This document shows positions 1 through 5,835 of a stretch of 15,180 nucleotides of DNA, piece by piece (within the stretch, counting starts at the first letter, position 1; each line of letters starts with the position of its first letter). The DNA lies in the NCBI RefSeq assembly GCF_027066465.1, contig NZ_JAMONU010000048.1, positions 1 to 15,180 of the forward strand. The letters are read 5' to 3'. A model generated the notes under the pieces. The model saw nothing but the letters and a program-made list of their open reading frames with translations, did no database searches and was not told the DNA's origin. The position numbers and the translations under genes were made by a program. The stretch comes from Thermococcus sp. Its GTDB lineage: Archaea; Methanobacteriota_B; Thermococci; Thermococcales; Thermococcaceae.

Positions 1-1
1 C

Positions 2-154
2 TATCCCCGAAGGAGAACCCTTGATAGGCTTGCCGAGATGGCGGAGTTCATAGCGCCCGCCCACTGCTCTGGCAACGATGCCAAGGCATACGTTCTGAAC
101 AAATACCCTGAAAAATTCGTTTCCGTTAGAACGGGGACCGTTCTGGAGCTTTAG
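2..154 (+). CDS. Metallo-beta-lactamase-fold hydrolase, C-terminal fragment
   Basis: Only the last 50 residues are in the window; the frame is open from base 2 to a TAG at 152-154. The visible part has an alanine-proline-alanine-HCSG stretch followed by a helix and a GTVLEL ending. This matches the C-terminus of archaeal MBL-fold metal-dependent hydrolases of the type often annotated as dihydropterin-ribofuranosyl-aminobenzene phosphate synthase related, where the HC(S/T)G histidine is a metal ligand. That assignment is from memory of the family, and the substrate cannot be told. The stop codon interlocks with the stop of the convergent DUF2250 gene (TTAG shared at 151-154), so no intrinsic terminator fits between them. 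Confidence 0.7.
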   Translation, partial: YPRRRTLDRLAEMAEFIAPAHCSGNDAKAYVLNKYPEKFVSVRTGTVLEL

Positions 155-684
155 ATTTCCAGGAACTCGGACAGTCTTTTAAAAAAGTCGGTCTTTTTGC
201 CTCCTTCAGTAACGAATCTGAGGATTCTCAGCTCTTCCAAAAGCCTTGGGTTGAGGTTAATCCATCTCTTAACCCCGTTTATGTCCCTGCTCCTCGAGAG
301 CATCTTAACGATTTTCCATCCCTCGGGAAGGATTGAGTTGAAGTACCGCTTAAGCCACCGCTCATCAATCGAGCGAACGAAAAGCTCCCCTTCCCTTGAG
401 AGACGGTAGTAGGTGTGGTGCTTGTGAACCTCAAAGGCCTTTTTGAAGCGCGCCTTACTTCTCTTTATCGCACTACCCGAGTCACGTTCGATGAGTCCCA
501 GCTCAAGGAGGTCGTTTACAGCATCTTCGATGAGCTCAAGGGGCAAACCGCTCATCTTAGCCATCATCTTGGCGTAGTCAACGCCGGCTTTCTTCAGGTG
601 AACGAGAACGTAGATGTGAACCGGAAGGAGTTCAAGGCCTCGGTAGGAACCGGGGCGTTCTCCTCGCGTATTTCCGCCACTCAT
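151..684 (-). CDS. DUF2250 domain protein, winged-helix-like
   Basis: A 177-residue soluble protein. Residues about 20-100 look like the archaeal DUF2250 domain: a helix-rich start (HIYVLVHLKKAGVDYAKM), a helix reading LELIEDAVNDLLELGLIERD, then a basic stretch (SAIKRSKARFKK) and HKHHTYYRLSREGE. The shape is that of a winged-helix DNA-binding domain (helix, recognition helix, wing), which suggests a transcriptional role; this is inferred. The C-terminal 75 residues are basic and helical with no recognised domain. I chose the ATG at 684, which has GGAGGAG about 10 nt upstream; a GTG at 717 is in frame but has no better site. The start lies 53 nt inside the upstream methyltransferase-like gene, so the two are probably translationally coupled. 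Last gene of the operon starting at 1474. Confidence 0.75.
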   Translation of the reverse strand: MSGGNTRGERPGSYRGLELLPVHIYVLVHLKKAGVDYAKMMAKMSGLPLELIEDAVNDLLELGLIERDSGSAIKRSKARFKKAFEVHKHHTYYRLSREGELFVRSIDERWLKRYFNSILPEGWKIVKMLSRSRDINGVKRWINLNPRLLEELRILRFVTEGGKKTDFFKRLSEFLEI

Positions 685-1063
685 CGCCGAACCGCTCCTC
701 CAAAGCCTTCTCCTCACCGCCTATAAACTTCACTACCGCGAGCCAGTAAACAAGGGGCAGGCCGAGCATGAAGCCCCCGATGGTGAGGGAGAAGCCAGGA
801 ATTATCAGAAAGCCCCATATGGAGTATATTGGGTGTCTCACGCGGGAATAACAGCCACCCGTCAGCAGTTTGCCTTCTCTGTAAGCCCTTGAAACCTGAA
901 GGTAGCAGATGAGCCACAGTGCAACTCCGACGATAACGAGAGCGGCTCCAACTCTCGGCAATCCGGGAGTCCGGATTCCTAAGATGGAGTTCAGGTAGAA
1001 GGCGATGAGTGCGTAGGGAAAAGCGAAAAGCGCCACCTTCGGCTCTATGCCCCAGAAGCGCAT
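632..1063 (-). CDS. Isoprenylcysteine carboxyl methyltransferase-like membrane protein
   Basis: A 143-residue integral membrane protein with about four hydrophobic segments (near residues 9-29, 38-57, 79-96 and 97-113). The C-terminal half carries the ICMT/PEMT-type signature: RHPIY at 76-80 followed by EEKALEERFGDEWRKYA at 117-133 and a final arginine-proline tail. In the family these segments form the S-adenosylmethionine pocket and the methyl acceptor is a membrane-associated molecule. The acceptor here is unknown, and archaeal members may not act on prenylated proteins. The ATG at 1063 follows the upstream stop by 3 nt with GAGGA at 1071-1075 as ribosome binding site, so it sits in an operon with the NifX-like gene. 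The 3' end overlaps the DUF2250 gene by 53 nt. Confidence 0.75.
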   Translation of the reverse strand: MRFWGIEPKVALFAFPYALIAFYLNSILGIRTPGLPRVGAALVIVGVALWLICYLQVSRAYREGKLLTGGCYSRVRHPIYSIWGFLIIPGFSLTIGGFMLGLPLVYWLAVVKFIGGEEKALEERFGDEWRKYARRTPRFLPRP

Positions 1064-1066
1064 GGT

Positions 1067-1474
1067 TCACTCCTCGATTGGGGGCTTTTCGGCCTTCTTC
1101 GCCTGCACTTGGCTGTAGAGGTCGTTGAAGTTCTCAATGAGCCTCTGCAGGGCGAGCTTTAAGTCCCTCGTCCTCGTGAAGAAGGCAACCTTGTTGGTCC
1201 TGTCGCGAATTCTCAAAAAGTTCGGCCCCATTCTGAACGCGGCAAGAACGTCAACGTCGAGGAGCTGGCTCACCACCGCTTTAAACTTCCTCGGGTCGCC
1301 GTGTCCTTCATCCTCTTCTTCGAGGTCCTTAGCCCTGTTCGGTCTCTTCTCGATGAGCCTTATGCTTCCGTCCTCGCAGACCTCGTAGATTGCGAAGAAC
1401 TCGGAGTCGCCGTAGTGGGCATCAATAAGGTGTTCATCGTCTTCCATTCCGAACGCAACCTTGAGGCACCTCAC
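1067..1474 (-). CDS. NifX/NifB-type dinitrogenase cofactor domain protein (orange-protein family)
   Basis: A 135-residue protein resembling the dinitrogenase iron-molybdenum cofactor biosynthesis domain (COG1433, PF02579). Visible marks are the opening VAFGMEDDEHLIDAHYGDS, the strand FFAIYEV, GHGDPRKFKAVVSQLLDVDVL (about 57-77) and the GPNFLRIRD loop. The family has an RNase H-like fold and binds metal-sulfur clusters or Fe-Mo cofactor precursors; orange proteins of sulfate reducers belong here. Start: GTG at 1474 with GGTGGTG at 1478-1484. A GTG at 1504 is in frame but lies on the TATA box, so it is rejected. First gene of a three-gene operon. The tandem MinD-ferredoxin ATPases 600 bp away are the usual genomic companions of this family in ORP loci. 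Nitrogen fixation is not implied, since no nif genes are seen. Confidence 0.8.
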   Translation of the reverse strand: MRCLKVAFGMEDDEHLIDAHYGDSEFFAIYEVCEDGSIRLIEKRPNRAKDLEEEDEGHGDPRKFKAVVSQLLDVDVLAAFRMGPNFLRIRDRTNKVAFFTRTRDLKLALQRLIENFNDLYSQVQAKKAEKPPIEE

Positions 1475-1503
1475 GAGCACCACCGGTGAAAGCTCGAAGG
1501 GCA

Positions 1504-1514
1504 CTTTAAAAAGA
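1504..1514 (-). promoter_or_regulatory. TATA box of the NifX-like operon
   Basis: On the minus strand this reads CTTTTTAAAG, centred about 35 bp upstream of the GTG at 1474. It predicts transcription starting near 1484, just before the GGTGGTG ribosome binding site. The same T-run follows the hairpin at 1516-1529 and may also serve as a terminator. Confidence 0.55.
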
Positions 1515-1529
1515 TTTAGGGGAGCCTAA
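1508..1529 (-). terminator. Hairpin plus T-run after the ferritin-like gene
   Basis: Directly after the stop of the ferritin-like gene (1530-1532) the minus strand reads TTAGG-CTCC-CCTAA, a perfect 5-bp stem with a 4-nt loop (1516-1529), then ATC and TTTTT. Archaea usually terminate on T-runs alone, so the hairpin may be incidental. The T-run also looks like the TATA box of the next gene. Confidence 0.45.
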
Positions 1530-2006
1530 TCACAGGTCGATGTCCTCGAACCACTGCTCGATTAAATCTTCTGGAATCTTCTCATCTTCAACGTTCTCCT
1601 GCATGAACTCCCACATTTCAAGGTGTCTCCTCAGGATTTCGGCATGCTCCCTGCTTATCTCCGCCAGCCAGCGGAAGAGCCTTCTCGCCCTTTCTGACTT
1701 GGCCTTCATGCTCAGCTCCGAGTAAAGCTTTGCCGTCGCTTCCTCCGCGTCGATGGCGTAGCGGTAGTAGTCCTCGACCGAGGCATGGGGGTCGGAGAGG
1801 GCCTTCTCAAGGAACTTGAGGGCAACTTCAACTTCCCTGAGTCCCTTCGTGTCTTCCGTGACATTGATACCCTTGAGGAGCTTTGCGTTCCTCTCCGCGT
1901 GGCTCGCAAGGAGCTTGAGGTCGTCCCTGAAGTCTCTAGGAACGAGTGGAACCAGGGCCCTATAGACCTCCGCTTTTTTGAGCTCGACTCTTTCGACCAG
2001 CCCCAT
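1530..2006 (-). CDS. Ferritin-like / rubrerythrin-like helical protein
   Basis: A 158-residue, strongly helical, charged protein. The arrangement resembles a four-helix ferritin-like bundle of the rubrerythrin type: helix 1 near 5-18, helix 2 near 24-46 (LASHAERNAKLL), helix 3 near 77-102 (YAIDAEEATAKLYSEL) and helix 4 near 105-134 (LAEISREHAEILRRH). Diiron members use glutamates plus ExxH motifs. Here helix 4 has S118 where the first glutamate of ExxH is expected and helix 2 has AERN instead of ExxH, so the metal site looks incomplete by eye. A structural or altered metal role is possible. The ATG at 2006 is preceded by GGTGGTT and has a TATA box about 35 bp upstream. It is divergent from the MinD-ferredoxin pair (102 bp apart), a layout that suggests related function. 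Confidence 0.6.
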   Translation of the reverse strand: MGLVERVELKKAEVYRALVPLVPRDFRDDLKLLASHAERNAKLLKGINVTEDTKGLREVEVALKFLEKALSDPHASVEDYYRYAIDAEEATAKLYSELSMKAKSERARRLFRWLAEISREHAEILRRHLEMWEFMQENVEDEKIPEDLIEQWFEDIDL

Positions 2007-2035
2007 AGCAACCACCAAATTTTAATTACACTATG

Positions 2036-2046
2036 TTAATAAAAAT
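2036..2046 (-). promoter_or_regulatory. TATA box of the ferritin-like gene
   Basis: The minus strand reads ATTTTTATTAA, centred about 35 bp upstream of the ATG at 2006. It predicts a short leader carrying GGTGGTT. Confidence 0.5.
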
Positions 2047-2065
2047 CTTTCCGTGTCTGCACAAA

Positions 2066-2075
2066 GCTTAAAAAT
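2066..2075 (+). promoter_or_regulatory. TATA box of the MinD-ferredoxin operon
   Basis: GCTTAAAAAT, centred about 38 bp upstream of the TTG start at 2109. The predicted start of transcription is near 2096, right before GGAGGTGA at 2097-2104. It lies only about 25 bp from the divergent TATA box at 2036-2046, so the two promoters could interfere or share regulation. Confidence 0.6.
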
Positions 2076-2108
2076 AATTCGGCTTCCCTAATTTCCGGAG
2101 GTGAGAGC

Positions 2109-2978
2109 TTGCAGATAGCGGTGAGCGGTGGAAAGGGAGGAACCGGAAAGTCAACCGTCGCGATTAACCTCGCTGTCGAGCTTGCGAGGCGCTTCAAGCT
2201 TGTCTTGGCTGACTTGGACGTCGAGGCGCCGAACGACCACCTGCTCCTCGGTGTTGAGCTGGCCAACGAGGAACCGGTGAACCAGTTCATGCCGAAGTTC
2301 GACTACTCGAAGTGCATCAAGTGCAGGAAGTGTGCGGAGGTCTGTGAGGAGCACGCGATAATAACCCTGAAGGATGGAACGCCCTTCCTCATGCCGAACC
2401 TCTGCTCGGGCTGTCGGGCCTGTGAGATAGTCTGTCCCGTTCCCGGCGCTATTCAGGAAGCCTTCAAGGTTATCGGCCACACCTACGTAACGGAAACACC
2501 CTACGGCTTCACCCTCGTCACCGGGAAGCTTAGGGAGGGAGAGGAGCGCTCGATGCCCCTCGTTGTGGAGACAAAAAAACGGGCCAGAAAGCTCAACTAC
2601 GAGCTTCTCCTCGTTGACACCGCCGCTGGAACGGGCAACACAGTCTCGAAGGCGATTGAGGGGTCAAAGCTCCTCATAGCGGTCACCGAGCCGACTCCGC
2701 TCGGAATCCACGACACCGAACTTATCCTTCAGCTCGGAAAACTTATGGGTCTCAAGACTTGGGTCGTGGTCAACCGCTCGGACCTCGGCGACGTCGGAAA
2801 GGTCAGGGAAATAGCTGAGAGCTACGGCGCTGAGGTCGTCGCTGAAATCCCCTACAGCGAAAACATCGTGAGGAGCTACGTAAGCGGAAGGCCTATCGTC
2901 CTTGAGGACGTTCCCGAGGCGAAAATCTTCCGCGAGCTGGCCGAGAGGATTGTCGGCTTTCTCGGAGGTGGTGAGTGA
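2109..2978 (+). CDS. MinD-superfamily P-loop ATPase with inserted ferredoxin domain, copy 1
   Basis: A 289-residue ATPase of the MinD/Mrp (deviant Walker A) class, COG1149 type. GGKGGTGKS at 7-15 carries the signature lysine K9; a Walker-type DTAAG is at 170-174. A two-cluster ferredoxin is inserted after the first strands: cysteines 69, 72, 75, 79 and 99, 102, 105, 109, each set CxxCxxCxxxC, suited to two [4Fe-4S] clusters. The first set is followed by glutamate rather than the usual proline. Such ATPases are thought to couple ATP hydrolysis to metal-sulfur cluster assembly or electron transfer; the substrate here is unknown. The start is TTG at 2109, fixed by GGAGGTGA at 2097-2104 with a 4-nt spacer. 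The stop TGA overlaps the ATG of the next gene, so the pair is one operon and the products may form a heterodimer. Confidence 0.88.
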   Translation: MQIAVSGGKGGTGKSTVAINLAVELARRFKLVLADLDVEAPNDHLLLGVELANEEPVNQFMPKFDYSKCIKCRKCAEVCEEHAIITLKDGTPFLMPNLCSGCRACEIVCPVPGAIQEAFKVIGHTYVTETPYGFTLVTGKLREGEERSMPLVVETKKRARKLNYELLLVDTAAGTGNTVSKAIEGSKLLIAVTEPTPLGIHDTELILQLGKLMGLKTWVVVNRSDLGDVGKVREIAESYGAEVVAEIPYSENIVRSYVSGRPIVLEDVPEAKIFRELAERIVGFLGGGE

Positions 2979-3868
2979 TGCAGGTAGCGATTGCGAGCGG
3001 CAAGGGTGGCGTCGGGAAGAGCACGATAACGGCCTCGCTCCTCTACTTTCTGAAGGATAGGTACAGGCTAATCGCGGTCGATGCCGATGCCGAAGCGCCG
3101 AACCTCGGCCTTCTCCTCGGCGTTGAGGAGTGGGAGGAGGAGAGGGAGCACGTGGGAGCTAAGGTTGCCAGGATAAACACCGAGACCTGCGTCCGCTGTG
3201 GAATCTGCTATGAAAGGTGTCCATACGAGAGCATCTACATCGACGAGGACGGCAACTACGTCGTCAACGAGCTCACCTGCGAGGGCTGCAACGTCTGTGG
3301 CCTCGTCTGTCCAGTTCCGGGCACCATAACCCTTGAACAGGCCCGCTCCGGCGTCATCAGGAAGGCAACCACCAAGTACGGCTTCCCGATAATCTCGGCC
3401 CAACTCGACGTTGGCAGGCCCGAGAGCGGTAAGCTCGTCACCGAGGAGAAGGAGTGGGCGAAGAAGCTGATGGAGGAGCTCAGCCTGGAGCACATGATAG
3501 TTGATAGCGCGGCGGGAATCGGCTGTCAGGTGATAGCGAGCATAGGCGGGGCCGATTTGACGATACTGATTGCCGAGCCGACGCCGGCCTCGCTCAGCGA
3601 CGTTCAGCGTGCCTACAAGGTCGTCCAGCACTTCAGACAGCCGGCTTATCTGATAATCAACAAGGCCGACCTGAACCCGGGTTTTACTGCCTTGAGGGAG
3701 TGGGCCGAGGCTGAGGGGATTCCGGTTCTCGGTGAGGTCCCCTACGACAGGGCAATCCCGAAGAGCATGGCGATGCTTAAACCGGTTGTCGAGGCCTTCC
3801 CCGACAGCCCGGCGAGCAAAGCCCTCAGGGAGATTGCCGAGAGAATCGCTGAGGAAATCCTTGGCTGA
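2978..3868 (+). CDS. MinD-superfamily P-loop ATPase with inserted ferredoxin domain, copy 2
   Basis: A 296-residue paralogue of the preceding gene with the same architecture: SGKGGVGKS at 7-15, ferredoxin insert with cysteines 71, 74, 77, 81 and 101, 104, 107, 111, and a DSAAG loop in the second half. Unlike copy 1, both cysteine sets end in the classic CP. ATG at 2978 overlaps the upstream TGA (TGATG) with GGAGGTG at 2964-2970; a GTG immediately before is in frame but not needed. Tandem MinD-ferredoxin genes beside a COG1433 gene are typical of ORP operons of sulfate-reducing bacteria, where they assist a Mo-Cu-sulfide protein. By analogy this pair may serve the NifX-like protein at 1067-1474, but the metal is not known. 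Confidence 0.88.
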   Translation: MQVAIASGKGGVGKSTITASLLYFLKDRYRLIAVDADAEAPNLGLLLGVEEWEEEREHVGAKVARINTETCVRCGICYERCPYESIYIDEDGNYVVNELTCEGCNVCGLVCPVPGTITLEQARSGVIRKATTKYGFPIISAQLDVGRPESGKLVTEEKEWAKKLMEELSLEHMIVDSAAGIGCQVIASIGGADLTILIAEPTPASLSDVQRAYKVVQHFRQPAYLIINKADLNPGFTALREWAEAEGIPVLGEVPYDRAIPKSMAMLKPVVEAFPDSPASKALREIAERIAEEILG

Positions 3869-3883
3869 TTTCTCTTTTCTTTT
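3869..3883 (+). terminator. T-rich terminator after the MinD pair
   Basis: A run TTTCTCTTTTCTTTT starts right after the TGA. Pyrimidine/T-runs of this kind end archaeal transcripts. It precedes the prefoldin promoter by about 10 bp. Confidence 0.5.
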
Positions 3884-3891
3884 AACCCAAA

Positions 3892-3900
3892 CCTTAAAAG
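3892..3900 (+). promoter_or_regulatory. TATA box of pfdA
   Basis: CCTTAAAAG centred 35 bp upstream of the ATG at 3931. The predicted start of transcription falls at GGTGGT (3921-3926), giving a leader of about 10 nt. Confidence 0.55.
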
Positions 3901-3930
3901 CCTCCCTCCGTAGTTTCTCCGGTGGTAGCG

Positions 3931-4356
3931 ATGGTTGAGAAGGAGATGGAGAAGCTCGCTTACGAGTATCAGCTCCTGCAGGCGCAGGCCCAGCTGCTGG
4001 CCCAGAACCTTGAGTTGCTCACACTTGGTAGGGAGGAATTCAGGGCAGTCAAGGAAACGCTGGAGGAGCTCAAGAAGACCGAGGGAGAGGTTGAAATCCT
4101 CGTTCCGATTGGTGCGGGTTCCTTCCTCAAGGGCAGGATAATCGACAAGGAGAACGCGATTGTGAGCGTTGGCGCCGGCTACGCCGTCGAAAAGAACCTC
4201 GACAGTGCCATCGAGTACCTTGGGAAGCGCATTAAAGAGTACGACGGGGCTATAGCGAAAACTCAGGAGGCCCTCAGGAAGATTGAGGAACAGCTGGGGG
4301 AGCTTGCCAGAAAGGTTCAGGAAATTCAGGCCGGAAAATCTGCCTCTCAATCCTGA
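3931..4356 (+). CDS. pfdA: Prefoldin subunit alpha
   Basis: A 141-residue protein with the prefoldin-alpha plan: an N-terminal coiled-coil helix (about 1-50, YEYQLLQAQAQLLAQNLELL), a central beta-hairpin region with the family signature LVPIGAGSFLKG, IVSVGAGYAVEK (about 58-92), and a C-terminal coiled-coil (about 95-137). Prefoldin is a hexameric (two alpha, four beta) jellyfish-shaped chaperone that holds unfolded proteins and hands them to the thermosome. ATG at 3931 with GGTGGT 4 nt upstream. It has its own TATA box and a downstream T-run, so it is probably monocistronic. The ribosomal-protein neighbours often seen beside archaeal prefoldin alpha genes are absent, so this could be a second, possibly stress-related, alpha paralogue; that is inference. 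Confidence 0.92.
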   Translation: MVEKEMEKLAYEYQLLQAQAQLLAQNLELLTLGREEFRAVKETLEELKKTEGEVEILVPIGAGSFLKGRIIDKENAIVSVGAGYAVEKNLDSAIEYLGKRIKEYDGAIAKTQEALRKIEEQLGELARKVQEIQAGKSASQS

Positions 4357-4357
4357 C

Positions 4358-4367
4358 CTATTTTTTA
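4358..4367 (+). terminator. T-run terminator after pfdA
   Basis: CTATTTTTTA begins a few bases after the pfdA stop and contains six consecutive T (4361-4366). It is a likely archaeal terminator just ahead of the next promoter. Confidence 0.5.
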
Positions 4368-4372
4368 GAAAC

Positions 4373-4381
4373 CCTTTAAAG
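4373..4381 (+). promoter_or_regulatory. TATA box of the DUF2341 gene
   Basis: CCTTTAAAG centred 34 bp upstream of the ATG at 4411. The predicted leader is about 10 nt with only a weak ribosome binding site (GATGTGA). Confidence 0.5.
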
Positions 4382-4410
4382 ATTGGCGTCATATTATTGA
4401 TGATGTGACG

Positions 4411-5835
4411 ATGAAATCAGCGGTGCGGGTTTTCTTGACAGTTGCAGTGGCGGTCGCGCTAGTCGTAGCCGTTGGGTTAGCCGTTCCCAAGATTAACCTA
4501 AACGTCCAAAGCCTCGGCTCTGGGAACTGCTCCTTCTCAAAGTTCCTAGACTACGCCAACGTTACCATCGGGTGGAACATCACCCCGGTCTTTGGTGGTG
4601 TTTACGTTTACACGCTGAAGAACATAACCCTCTCCTTTTCGAACAACGTCACTCAAGTCGCGGAGCTTTACGTGAAGATGGTCGTTTACGGCCTCAACAC
4701 GAACTCCGGAAGGTATGAGTACGACAACTTTACATACGCCGCCTACAACATCAGCATTCGCGCCGGGGTGCCCTACGTCATAAACAACACGAACACCTCT
4801 TACTCCTACTACGTGGCCGCGATACTTCCAAAGCCCAAAATCGTTGAGTTCAAGGTTGTCGTTCTAAGGAACGACAGTTCATGCGTGGCCTCAGCCTTCA
4901 ACGGCATATCCATGAACCTCGAGGACGTTGAAGTCGGCTCATCTTCCTACGCTCCCCTTCAGCCCGGAGAGGTTAACATAACTGTTCTTGAACGGAGCGG
5001 CACGGCGCTTCCCTACTACGTGGTCAACTTCTCCCTGCCGGGCAACTGGACCGGTCTGTATCCCGTTCTGATGCTTTCAAACGGAACCCGGATTAGGTAC
5101 TGGTATTCATACGTTCCAAGCGACCGGAGGACGTGGTTCTGGGCGATGCTCAACCTAAGTGCCAACGAAAACCTGACCCTGAGGCTTTATTACGGCAACG
5201 CCTCCCTCTACAACCCGAGCTACGTCAACCTGTCAACTTTCTGGATGTATTCAACTAGCCCAATAACAATAACGCCGGGTAAAAACATCACGCTTCCATA
5301 TTTCTCTCTTCTTGTCAGTGCTCTGGCTGTGTACGGCTACAGCGGATACTCTGTAATCATGTTCGCAAACCTTAGCAACGGGTCTGCTGGAGGCTACGGC
5401 CCCTACTACCTAGCATACAACTACACCCTTGTGTGGAGTCTACGGGGGTCCATTTACTACCTTCTTGGCTATGGAATACTTCCCTCTGTCTCAGGTCTTC
5501 AAGAGATTGACGTCGTGTACGAGCGGAGAGGCACTCTGAGCGGTTTTTACTTCTCAAACTACACCGTTATGCCGATGGGACAGTGGGGGCTGTATCAGGT
5601 AACCGTGGGATTCAATGATGATATTATGCTGTATTCCAATGGGGTCCTCATCAGCAATGAGTCCCTTTCGTGGGTGGGACCCTCTTTGAGTCCGTTCATT
5701 ATTGGTCAGGATACCGGAGGAAATAGCACCTATCGGTGGATTGGGGTCGTTCCCTATAAATCTCCTCCGCCTCTAGTCATCGTTCACGGCATTAAAACCT
5801 CGGACTACAGCTTCACGGTCTACTTCCTCCCCTGA
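4411..5835 (+). CDS. Extracytoplasmic DUF2341 / LamG-like surface glycoprotein
   Basis: A 474-residue protein that starts with two basic residues and a hydrophobic stretch (about 6-26), either a Sec signal or an uncleaved N-terminal anchor; it is not a QXXXE class III pilin signal. Residues about 198-278 fit DUF2341 (YYVVNFSLPG, then WYSYVPSD, WFWAMLNLSANENLTLRLYYGN and an STFW end). Residues about 300-450 look like a LamG/concanavalin-type sandwich (IMLYSNGVLISNESLSW, FIIGQDTGG). I count about 25 N-X-S/T sequons and only two cysteines (40 and 158), which fits a heavily N-glycosylated exterior protein. The role is unknown; adhesion or sugar binding is a guess. The ATG at 4411 is preferred over the GTG at 4405. 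The C-terminal end overlaps the convergent epimerase by 16 nt. A sugar-nucleotide epimerase next door is suggestive but unproven. Confidence 0.7.
   Translation: MKSAVRVFLTVAVAVALVVAVGLAVPKINLNVQSLGSGNCSFSKFLDYANVTIGWNITPVFGGVYVYTLKNITLSFSNNVTQVAELYVKMVVYGLNTNSGRYEYDNFTYAAYNISIRAGVPYVINNTNTSYSYYVAAILPKPKIVEFKVVVLRNDSSCVASAFNGISMNLEDVEVGSSSYAPLQPGEVNITVLERSGTALPYYVVNFSLPGNWTGLYPVLMLSNGTRIRYWYSYVPSDRRTWFWAMLNLSANENLTLRLYYGNASLYNPSYVNLSTFWMYSTSPITITPGKNITLPYFSLLVSALAVYGYSGYSVIMFANLSNGSAGGYGPYYLAYNYTLVWSLRGSIYYLLGYGILPSVSGLQEIDVVYERRGTLSGFYFSNYTVMPMGQWGLYQVTVGFNDDIMLYSNGVLISNESLSWVGPSLSPFIIGQDTGGNSTYRWIGVVPYKSPPPLVIVHGIKTSDYSFTVYFLP

Noticed and set aside
1067..3868. Nitrogen fixation genes
   Set aside because: NifX-type and MinD-ferredoxin proteins are widespread outside nitrogen fixation, and no nitrogenase or NifE/NifN gene is present.
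3742..4392. Open frame of 216 codons on the minus strand over pfdA
   Set aside because: Antisense to prefoldin alpha and to the end of the second MinD gene; no promoter or domain.
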